A DNA stretch of 46,409 bases from Streptomyces hilarionis (lineage in GTDB: Bacteria > Actinomycetota > Actinomycetes > Streptomycetales > Streptomycetaceae). Of this stretch, positions 7,946 through 14,640 are shown piece after piece. The translations under genes were made by a program, and so were the position numbers. The DNA lies in assembly GCF_024539675.1 (NCBI RefSeq), contig NZ_JAHHIT010000081.1, forward strand, positions 1 through 46,409, given 5' to 3'. Under the pieces are notes generated by a model. That model was not told the origin of the DNA and made no database searches. It saw only the letters and a program-made list of their open reading frames with translations. Position 1 is the stretch's first letter, and each line of letters begins with the position of its first letter.

Positions 7946-9388
7946 GTGCGTTTCCTCAACGACATCCAGCCCGCCTACGACCTCACCTACGACGACGTCT
8001 TCATGGTGCCGAGCCGCAGCGCGGTCGGGTCGCGTCAGGCCGTGGACCTCAGCGCCCCGGACGGCACGGGCACCACGATCCCGCTGGTCGTCGCCAACAT
8101 GACCGCCGTCGCCGGTCGCCGCATGGCCGAGACCATGGCACGCCGCGGCGGACTCGTGGTGATCCCGCAGGACATCCCGATCGACGTCGTCACCGACGTC
8201 GTCACCTGGGTCAAGAGCCGCCATCTGGTGCTGGACACGCCGATCGTGCTCGCCCCCCACCAGACCGTGGCCGACGCCCTGGCCCTGCTGCCCAAGCGCG
8301 CGCACAACGCCGGCGTCGTCGTCGACGACGACTTCCGCCCGGTCGGCGTCGTCACCGACGCGGACCTCAGCGGCGTCGACCGCTTCACGCAGCTGGAAGT
8401 CGTCATGTCCCGCGACCTGCTGCTGCTCGACGCCGGGATCGACCCGCGCGAGGCCTTCAACACCCTCGACGCGGCCAACCGGCGCTACGCCCCCGCCGTC
8501 GACGCCGAGGGGCGGCTCGCCGGCATCCTCACCCGCAAGGGCGCCCTGCGCGCCACGCTGTACACCCCGGCCGTCGACGCGCAGGGCAAGCTGCGCATCG
8601 CCGCGGCCGTCGGCATCAACGGCGACGTCGCGGGCAAGGCCAAGCAGTTGCTCGACGCGGGCGTGGACACGCTCGTGATCGACACCGCGCACGGCCACCA
8701 GGAGTCGATGATCAGCGCGATCCGCACGGTGCGCGCCCTCGACCCCCGGGTGCCGATCGTGGCCGGCAACATCGTCTCCGCCGAGGGCGTCAGGGACCTG
8801 ATCGAGGCCGGCGCCGACATCGTCAAGGTCGGCGTGGGTCCCGGCGCCATGTGCACCACCCGCATGATGACCGGCGTGGGCCGGCCGCAGTTCTCGGCCG
8901 TCCTGGAGTGCGCGGCCGAGGCCCGCAAGCACGGCAAGCACGTGTGGGCCGACGGCGGCGTCCGCCACCCCCGTGACGTCGCGATGGCGCTCGCCGCCGG
9001 CGCGTCCAACGTGATGGTCGGCTCCTGGTTCTCGGGCACCTTCGAGTCCCCGGGCGACCTCCAGCACGACGCGAACGGCCGCCCGTACAAGGAGTCGTTC
9101 GGCATGGCGTCCGCGCGGGCCGTGCGCAACCGGACCTCCGAGGAGTCCGCCTACGACCGTGCCCGCAAGGCGCTGTTCGAGGAAGGCATCTCCACCTCCC
9201 GCATGTTCCTCGACCCGGCCCGCCCCGGCGTCGAGGACCTGGTCGACTCGATCATCGCGGGCGTGCGGTCCTCCTGCACGTACGCGGGCGCGGCCTCCCT
9301 GGAGGAGTTCGCCGAGAAGGCCGTCGTGGGCGTCCAGAGCGCGGCCGGCTACGCCGAGGGCAAGCCGCTGCACGCCAGCTGGAGCTAG
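7946..9388 (+). CDS. guaB1: GuaB1: IMPDH-family enzyme, probable GMP reductase with CBS domains
   Basis: TIM-barrel protein of the IMP dehydrogenase/GMP reductase superfamily (480 aa) with two CBS domains inserted at about residues 90-205. The catalytic loop is GVGPGAMCTTRMMTGVG, with the thioimidate cysteine. The protein is very like mycobacterial GuaB1 (Rv1843c type), which has been reported to be a GMP reductase rather than an IMP dehydrogenase; function here is by that homology. The GTG at 7946 gives MRFLNDIQPAYDLTYDDVF; an in-frame GTG at 7937 would add three residues. The stop codon TAG touches the left arm of an inverted-repeat element. Confidence 0.92.
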   Translation: MRFLNDIQPAYDLTYDDVFMVPSRSAVGSRQAVDLSAPDGTGTTIPLVVANMTAVAGRRMAETMARRGGLVVIPQDIPIDVVTDVVTWVKSRHLVLDTPIVLAPHQTVADALALLPKRAHNAGVVVDDDFRPVGVVTDADLSGVDRFTQLEVVMSRDLLLLDAGIDPREAFNTLDAANRRYAPAVDAEGRLAGILTRKGALRATLYTPAVDAQGKLRIAAAVGINGDVAGKAKQLLDAGVDTLVIDTAHGHQESMISAIRTVRALDPRVPIVAGNIVSAEGVRDLIEAGADIVKVGVGPGAMCTTRMMTGVGRPQFSAVLECAAEARKHGKHVWADGGVRHPRDVAMALAAGASNVMVGSWFSGTFESPGDLQHDANGRPYKESFGMASARAVRNRTSEESAYDRARKALFEEGISTSRMFLDPARPGVEDLVDSIIAGVRSSCTYAGAASLEEFAEKAVVGVQSAAGYAEGKPLHASWS

Positions 9389-9504
9389 GGCCTTTCGTTC
9401 GGATCAGGTCGGCCGAAAGGGACTGCGCTTCTAGGCCGGGTCGAGCGGGGCCAGATGTGCGTGCCGGACCCCGCGACGCCGACATGATCCGAACGACAGG
9501 CCCT
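9387..9504. mobile_element. MITE-like element with 27-bp terminal inverted repeats
   Basis: Arms 9387-9413 and 9478-9504 are inverted copies with two mismatches, enclosing 64 bases with no reading frame. The outer ends read GGGCCTTTCGTTCGG and, on the opposite strand, GGGCCTGTCGTTCGG. The size and structure fit a miniature inverted-repeat element derived from an insertion sequence (the motif is reminiscent of repeats scattered in Streptomyces genomes). I see no clear target duplication; alternatively it is a large stem-loop acting as the guaB1 terminator. Confidence 0.55.
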
Positions 9505-9877
9505 GGGCCTCCCACGGCCCGCCCGCGCTCCGGGGACCCGCCTTCGCCTGCCACGGCGGCCGGTCCCCCGGGGGGGGCGCCCGCCCGGCCCCGCACGAGC
9601 GCGCCGGGACCCGCCTCCCCCCGGTCGGGAACCCCTCCTGACCAGGGGCTCGTGCAACACCCGTCACCGGCCGCGCAACGAACACCCGTCGCGCCGTGAT
9701 GAACGCAAGGATCATGCGGCCATGCGCAAGGTTGCTGCATTACAGCGGCAACGTCCGGGCTCGTAGGGTTCTGCGCTGTACACAGCGTGGCGGGGACCCC
9801 GCTCGGCGGGTCCCTGAACGCACAGGTGCGCCGCCGGTCCCCGTCGCGCCGACAGGCAGCGACGAAGGAGTCAGCGC
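9505..9877. other. Intergenic region upstream of the APC permease
   Basis: There is no gene. The left half is low-complexity GC. The right half holds the repeated GCAACG/GCAAGG array (9675-9753), a possible -10 element TAGGGT at 9764-9769, and the ribosome-binding site GAAGGAG just before the GTG at 9878. Confidence 0.6.
9675..9753. promoter_or_regulatory. Phased GCAA(C/G)G array, candidate Lrp operator
   Basis: Four direct copies of GCAACG or GCAAGG start at 9675, 9705, 9726 and 9748, with intervals of 30, 21 and 22 bp, so all lie near the same face of the helix. The last two flank an 8-bp inverted repeat, GTTGCTGC-ATTACA-GCGGCAAC (9731-9752). Multi-site phased binding is typical of Lrp/AsnC octamers, and an Lrp gene lies in this transcription unit. 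Confidence 0.55.
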
Positions 9878-11353
9878 GTGCTCGACCAAGGCGCACCCCC
9901 GCAACCGAGCAGTCGGACCGCCCCCGCGTCCCCGGGGCCGTTCGCGCGCCTCATGCGGCGCAAGCCCGTGGAACGCCTGGTCGCCGAGGGCGGCCAGGGC
10001 GAGGGCGGGTCCCTGCGCCGCTCGCTCGGGCTCTGGCAGCTCACCATGATCAGCATCGGCGCCACGCTCGGCACCGGCATCTTCGTCGTGCTCGGCGAGG
10101 CCGTCCCCAAGGCCGGACCCGCCGTCACGCTCTCCTTCGTGATCGCCGGTCTGACGGCGCTCTTCTCGGCCCTCTCCTACGCCGAACTGGCCGGCACCAT
10201 CCCGGTCGCCGGGTCCTCGTACTCGTACGCGTACGCGACGATGGGCGAACTGATCGCCTGGATCTGCGGCTGGTGTCTGGTCCTGGAGTACGGCGTCTCG
10301 GTCGCCGCCGTCGCCGTCGGCTGGGGCGAGTACCTCAACGAACTGCTCGACGGGACCGTCGGGGTCACCATCCCCGACGCGCTGTCGGCGCCGCCCGGGG
10401 ACGGCGGCATCTTCAACCTGCCGGCCCTCGTCGTCGTCATGCTGGCGATGGCCTTCCTGCTGGGCGGAGCCCGCGAGTCGGCGCGCGCCAACACGATCAT
10501 GGTCGCCGTGAAGATCGCCGCGCTGGTGCTGTTCTGCGCCATCGGCGTCCAGGGCCTGCGCTCCGGCAACTACGAGAACTTCATGCCGATGGGCATGGCG
10601 GGCGTCAGCGCGGCCGGGGCGACCCTGTTCTTCTCGTACATCGGCTTCGACGCCGCCTCCACCGCCGGCGAGGAGGCCAAGAACGCGCAGCGCGACCTGC
10701 CGCGCGCCATCATGCTGTCGCTGGTCATCGTCACCGCGCTGTACGTGCTCGTCGCGGCCGTGGCCGTCGGCGCCAAGCCGTGGCAGCGGTTCGGGGACTC
10801 CGAGGCCGCCCTCGCCCAGATCATGCGCGAGGTGACCGGACAGTCCTTCTGGGGCACCCTCCTCGCCTTCTGCGCCGTCATCGCCATCGCGAGCGTCGTC
10901 CTGACCGTCCTGTACGGCCAGACCCGCATCCTGTTCGCGATGTCCCGGGACGGCCTCGTGCCCAAGGTGTTCTCCCGGGTCCACCCGAAGACCGGCACGC
11001 CGCGCGCCAACACGGTGATCGTGTCGCTCTTCTGCGGCGTCCTGGCCGCGGCGATCCCGCTGGGCCAGTTGGCGGACGCCACCAGCATCGGCACGCTCTT
11101 CGCGTTCGGCCTGGTCAACATCGCGGTCGTGGTGCTGCGCCGGACCCGGCCGGACATGCCCCGCACCTTCCGCGTGCCGCTGTCGCCGGTCCTGCCGGCC
11201 GTGGGCCTCGGCCTGTGCGTGTGGATGATGGGCAGCCTGTCGGCCGTCACCTGGGCGGTCTTCGGAGTCTGGATGGCGGTCGGGCTCGTGTTCTACTTCC
11301 TCTACGGCCACCGCCGCTCCCGACTCGCGTCACCCGCACCATCTGAGAAGTGA
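9878..11353 (+). CDS. APC-superfamily amino acid permease (cationic amino acid type)
   Basis: Integral membrane transporter (491 aa, about 12 transmembrane helices) of the amino acid-polyamine-organocation superfamily, most like the CAT/YfnA group. After a cytoplasmic N-terminus of about 55 residues comes the signature LTMISIGATLGTGIFVVLGE, then AGPAVTLSFVIAGLTALFSA and YAELAGTIPVAGSSYSYAY. The GTG at 9878 has GAAGGAG seven bases upstream. An Lrp/AsnC regulator follows 10 bases later. With the DavA/DavB-like pair nearby and a shared upstream repeat array, uptake of lysine, arginine or a related amine is the best guess; the substrate is not readable from sequence. Confidence 0.88.
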   Translation: MLDQGAPPQPSSRTAPASPGPFARLMRRKPVERLVAEGGQGEGGSLRRSLGLWQLTMISIGATLGTGIFVVLGEAVPKAGPAVTLSFVIAGLTALFSALSYAELAGTIPVAGSSYSYAYATMGELIAWICGWCLVLEYGVSVAAVAVGWGEYLNELLDGTVGVTIPDALSAPPGDGGIFNLPALVVVMLAMAFLLGGARESARANTIMVAVKIAALVLFCAIGVQGLRSGNYENFMPMGMAGVSAAGATLFFSYIGFDAASTAGEEAKNAQRDLPRAIMLSLVIVTALYVLVAAVAVGAKPWQRFGDSEAALAQIMREVTGQSFWGTLLAFCAVIAIASVVLTVLYGQTRILFAMSRDGLVPKVFSRVHPKTGTPRANTVIVSLFCGVLAAAIPLGQLADATSIGTLFAFGLVNIAVVVLRRTRPDMPRTFRVPLSPVLPAVGLGLCVWMMGSLSAVTWAVFGVWMAVGLVFYFLYGHRRSRLASPAPSEK

Positions 11354-11363
11354 TCGACCCACT

Positions 11364-11816
11364 GTGCTGAACGATCTCGACGAACGCATCGTGCACGCCC
11401 TCGCCGAGGACGCCCGCCGCTCCTACGCGGACATCGGGCTCCTGGTCGGCCTGTCCGCGCCCGCCGTCAAACGGCGCGTGGACCGGCTGCGGGCCACCGG
11501 AGCCATCACCGGCTTCACCGTACGGGTCGACCCGGCGGCCCTCGGCTGGGAGACCGAGGGGTTCGTCGAGATCTACTGCCGGCGCAACACCTCCCCGGAG
11601 ACCATCCAGCGGGGCCTGGAGCGCTACCAGGAGGTCGTGGCGGCGTCCACCGTCACGGGCGAGGCGGACGCCGTCGCCCAGGTCTTCGCCGCCGACATGC
11701 GCCACTTCGAGCGCGTCCTGGAACGGATCGCGGGGGAGCCCTTCGTGGAGCGCACGAAGTCGGTGCTGGTGCTCTCCCCGCTCCTGCGCCGTTTCTCCTC
11801 GGGCTCACCGACCTGA
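11364..11816 (+). CDS. Lrp/AsnC family transcriptional regulator
   Basis: DNA-binding regulator (150 aa): an N-terminal winged helix-turn-helix (LDERIVHALAEDARRSYADI, then LSAPAVKRRVDRL) and a C-terminal RAM/AsnC ligand-binding domain from about residue 65. The GTG at 11364 lies 10 bases after the permease stop, so the two are surely cotranscribed. Lrp proteins usually respond to an amino acid and often control the transporter beside them. Phased repeats ahead of the permease and of the DavA/B-like pair are candidate targets. Its last 12 bases overlap the end of the converging START-like gene. Confidence 0.93.
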   Translation: MLNDLDERIVHALAEDARRSYADIGLLVGLSAPAVKRRVDRLRATGAITGFTVRVDPAALGWETEGFVEIYCRRNTSPETIQRGLERYQEVVAASTVTGEADAVAQVFAADMRHFERVLERIAGEPFVERTKSVLVLSPLLRRFSSGSPT

Positions 11817-12272
11817 TCGGCGGGTCTCGGCCCGCCGCCGGACCTTCGCCAGCATCCGCCGCACGACGACGCCGTGCCCGCCGCTGCCGATGACCAGCCG
11901 CCGGTACAGGCCGCCGGCCCGGCCCGGGAAGACGGCCCGGGTCTCGGCGCTCAGCCGCGTGCCGCCGGGCCCGGCCTCGCCGAGCCGGAAGACCAGCGCG
12001 TACGACGAGAACCGGTGGCCCCCCACGAGGACCAGCCGGCGGCCCGCGACCGCCTCGGTCACCCGGAACCCGGCGAGCGTGGAGCCTGCCGTGAGCGGCC
12101 CGGCCCCGGACGCCGAACGCTCGGCCGCCCCGACGAGACGGGCGTAACGGGCCCAGCGGGCCTCGGCGAACGAGCGCTCCAGCACCGCGCCGAGCGCGCG
12201 CCAGACCTCGGCGGCCTCCGCCGCGACCACCGTCGCGTGCTCGTCGACCCGGGGCAGTGCGACGATCTCCAT
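11805..12272 (-). CDS. START/SRPBCC-like hypothetical protein
   Basis: A protein of 155 residues resembling the SRPBCC (START-like, DUF2867-type) fold: an N-terminal strand plus helix that includes AAEAAEVWRALGAVLERSF, followed by alternating strands (GSTLAGFRVTEAVAGRRLVL, YALVFRL) and a long C-terminal basic helix that includes VVVRRMLAKVRRRAE. The ATG at 12272 was chosen because GGAGG lies seven bases upstream; a longer frame to 12425 is compositionally different. No catalytic residues are recognised; ligand unknown. It converges on the Lrp gene with a 12-base overlap and is divergent from the MFS gene. Confidence 0.65.
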   Translation of the reverse strand: MEIVALPRVDEHATVVAAEAAEVWRALGAVLERSFAEARWARYARLVGAAERSASGAGPLTAGSTLAGFRVTEAVAGRRLVLVGGHRFSSYALVFRLGEAGPGGTRLSAETRAVFPGRAGGLYRRLVIGSGGHGVVVRRMLAKVRRRAETRRSGR

Positions 12273-12389
12273 CAGGACCTCCGTGACGTCGGACCCGTCC
12301 CCCACCGGCGACTGTCCCACAGCGCGCACCCGGCCGCCGCGGCGGGGGAGACGCCGGAAAACAGCGTGCGCCGGGAAGCGGGACGCGGC

Positions 12390-12420
12390 TAGCATCGGTG
12401 CCATGACCTGGCGACATTGA
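12390..12420 (+). promoter_or_regulatory. Possible leaderless promoter and 5-codon truncated start
   Basis: TAGCAT at 12390-12395 is a good -10 element placed so that transcription would begin at the ATG at 12403. That ATG opens M-T-W-R-H and then TGA (12418-12420), in the same frame as the MFS gene that follows. It is either the original MFS start, broken by a nonsense change, or a minute leader. Confidence 0.4.
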
Positions 12421-12489
12421 TCCACGACCGGCTCCGGTGTCCGTCGACTGACCGCCGCGCTCTACGCGTACGCGTTCCTCGACGAGTTC

Positions 12490-13599
12490 GTGCTGCTCTA
12501 CCCGGTGTACGTCCTGCTGTTCGCGGACAGCGGGCTGTCCGTCGGGCAGATCTCCTCCCTCTTCGTCCTGTGGTCGTTGACCGGCGTCCTGCTGGAGGTC
12601 CCCTCCGGGGCCTGGGCCGACGCCGCCTCCCGGCGGACGCTGCTGTGGCTGGGCCCGCTGCTCGGCGCGGCCGGCTTCGCGCTGTGGGTGCTCGTCCCCT
12701 CGTACTGGGCCTTCGCGGCCGGCTTCGTCCTGTGGGGCGCGCGCGGCGCGCTGAGCTCGGGCGCGCTGGAGGCGCTGGTCTACGAGGAGCTGGAACGGGC
12801 CGGCGCCGCGGACCGCTACGCGCGGGTGACGGGCCGCGCCCACGCGCTGGGCCAGGCCGCCGTGATGGCGGCGACCGCCCTGGCCGGGCCCGTCCTCTCG
12901 GCCGGCGGCTACCGGGCCGTCGGCGCGGCGAGCGTGCTGGCGAGCCTGCTGTGCGCCGCGGCCGCCACCGCCTTCCCCGAGCACCGCGCCCCGGCCGCAC
13001 CGTCCGAGGACGGCTGGACCGCCACCCTGCGCGCCGGGTTCGCCGACCTCCGAGGGGACCGGCGGGTCCTCGGCGCCCTGCTGCTCGTGCCGGCCGTCAC
13101 GGCCGTGTGGGGCGCGCTCGACGAGTACACCCCGCTGCTGGTAGGGGAGAGCGGCGTCCCCGACGCCGAGGTCCCCCGCCTCCTCGTGCTGATCTGGGCC
13201 GGCGTCACGGCCGGCAGCCTGCTGTCCGGCCCGGCGGAACGCCTCGGCCGCGCCGGGCTCGCCGCGCTGCTCGCGGGCGCCGCGCTCGCCCTGGCGGCCG
13301 GCGCGCTCACGGGCGGGCTCGGGGGCGTCGTCCTCGTCGCCCTCGCCTTCGGCGGCTTCCAGCTCGCGACCGTGCTGGCGGACGTCCGGCTCCAGCGCCG
13401 CATCGAGGGCGCCGGCCGGGCCACCCTGACCTCGGTCGCGGGCCTGGGCACGGAACTGCTGACCATCGCCGTGTACGGCGCGTACGGGTTCCTCGGGTCG
13501 GCCTACGGCCACGGCGCCGCGTTCGCCCTGTTCGCGGCGCCGTACCTGGCGACGGCCCTGACCCTGGCCCTGGCGGCGGCCCGGGGGAGCAGGCGGTGA
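12490..13599 (+). CDS. MFS transporter with defective 5' end
   Basis: Major facilitator superfamily permease (369 aa from the GTG at 12490). It keeps about 11-12 hydrophobic segments and the loop 2-3 motif GAWADAASRR. The coding frame continues well upstream of 12490 with convincing first-helix sequence (LTAALYAYAFLDEFVLLYP from 12448), but no ATG, GTG or TTG lies between 12490 and an in-frame TGA at 12418-12420. Beyond that TGA is an ATG at 12403. From 12490 the protein would lack most of helix 1. Options: a nonsense mutation (CGA to TGA), a CTG start at 12448, or a real short form. Drug or sugar efflux is possible; substrate unknown. Confidence 0.75.
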   Translation: MLLYPVYVLLFADSGLSVGQISSLFVLWSLTGVLLEVPSGAWADAASRRTLLWLGPLLGAAGFALWVLVPSYWAFAAGFVLWGARGALSSGALEALVYEELERAGAADRYARVTGRAHALGQAAVMAATALAGPVLSAGGYRAVGAASVLASLLCAAAATAFPEHRAPAAPSEDGWTATLRAGFADLRGDRRVLGALLLVPAVTAVWGALDEYTPLLVGESGVPDAEVPRLLVLIWAGVTAGSLLSGPAERLGRAGLAALLAGAALALAAGALTGGLGGVVLVALAFGGFQLATVLADVRLQRRIEGAGRATLTSVAGLGTELLTIAVYGAYGFLGSAYGHGAAFALFAAPYLATALTLALAAARGSRR

Positions 13600-13607
13600 G
13601 CGGGCGC

Positions 13608-13666
13608 GCAACGAATCGCCGCCACGGCCCCCGCGCACGCAACGTTGTGCTCCCCGATGCGCAACG
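13608..13666. promoter_or_regulatory. Phased GCAACG array upstream of the DavA/DavB-like pair
   Basis: Three direct GCAACG copies start at 13608, 13639 and 13661 (intervals 31 and 22 bp). The first is embedded in CGCGCAACGAA, an 11-bp match to the array before the APC permease at 9672-9682; the third shares ATGCGCAA with it. The middle copy is part of the palindrome CAACGTTG (13641-13648). The array ends 132 bases before the nitrilase start. A possible -10 element CTATCT lies at about 13705-13710. Confidence 0.55.
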
Positions 13667-13798
13667 GCTCCTTCTTGTCCGGCCGGCGCGGCCGACCGTA
13701 CGGTCTATCTGGCCCCCGCGACCGTCTCGCGGCGGCCTCGCCGGCGGCCCCCGCAACGGCCCGCCCGCCACCCCCCTCGTACCCGGTGAGGATCACGC

Positions 13799-14587
13799 AT
13801 GCGCACCGCCCTGCTCCAGAGCTCCGGCCGCCCCGGATCCGTCGTCGAGAACCTCAAGGCGCTCGACGAGGCCGCGGAGCGGGCCGCCGCCGCGGGCGCC
13901 GGGCTGCTGATCGCCCCGGAGCTGTTCCTCACCGGCTACGCGATCGGCGACGACATCGCCCGCCTCGCCGAGCCCGCCGACGGCGACTCCGCGGACGCCG
14001 TCGCCGAGCTCGCCACCCGCCACGGCCTCGCGATCGCCTACGGCTACCCCGAGCGGGACGGCGAGACGGTCTTCAACTCCGCGCAGCTGATCGGCGCCGA
14101 GGGCGTCCGGCTCGCGAACTACCGCAAGACCCACCTCTTCGGCTGCTTCGAGCGCGACCAGTTCCGCCCGGGCGGGCAGCCGGTGGTCCAGGCCGAGCTG
14201 AACGGCCTCACCGTCGGCCTGATGATCTGCTACGACGTCGAGTTCCCGGAGAACGTGCGCGCCCACGCCCTGGCCGGCACCGACCTGCTCGTCGTGCCGA
14301 CCGCGCAGATGCACCCCTTCCAGTTCGTCGCCGAGTCGATGATCCCGGTGCGCGCCTTCGAGAACCAGATGTACGTGGCCTACGTCAACCGGGCCGGCCG
14401 GGAAGGGGAGTTCGAGTTCGTCGGGCTGTCCGCGCTGGCCGGGCCCGACGGGGTCGTGCGGGCCCGGGCCGGACGTGAGCAGGAGCTGGTGTTCGCCGAC
14501 GTCGACCCCGTCGCGCTCGCCGCGTCCCGGGCGGCCAACCCCTACCTGCACGACCGCCGCCCCGGCCTCTACGGGTCCCTGGTCTGA
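13799..14587 (+). CDS. Nitrilase-superfamily amidase, DavA-like
   Basis: Carbon-nitrogen hydrolase (262 aa) with the complete catalytic set: Glu41 in APELFLTGY, Lys110 in NYRKTHLFG and Cys144 in ICYDVEFPEN. Length and sequence, including YGYPERDGETVFNS and VRAFENQMYV, closely follow Pseudomonas DavA (5-aminovaleramide amidohydrolase). The ATG at 13799 is preceded by GAGG eight bases upstream. It lies 53 bases before a DavB-like monooxygenase. The pair would hydrolyse the amide made by the monooxygenase: 5-aminovaleramide if the substrate is lysine, 4-guanidinobutyramide if arginine. Streptomyces are known to use the latter route, so arginine is equally likely. Confidence 0.9.
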   Translation: MRTALLQSSGRPGSVVENLKALDEAAERAAAAGAGLLIAPELFLTGYAIGDDIARLAEPADGDSADAVAELATRHGLAIAYGYPERDGETVFNSAQLIGAEGVRLANYRKTHLFGCFERDQFRPGGQPVVQAELNGLTVGLMICYDVEFPENVRAHALAGTDLLVVPTAQMHPFQFVAESMIPVRAFENQMYVAYVNRAGREGEFEFVGLSALAGPDGVVRARAGREQELVFADVDPVALAASRAANPYLHDRRPGLYGSLV

Positions 14588-14640
14588 CACCCCGTCGCGC
14601 CCCGAGTCCGTCCGTCTTCGCCGCAAGGAGTCCGCACCCC

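Noticed and set aside
9252..9896. 214-codon minus-strand frame over the intergenic region
   Set aside because: It spans the inverted-repeat element and the operator array, is Arg/Gly/Pro-rich, and overlaps the ends of two real genes antisense.
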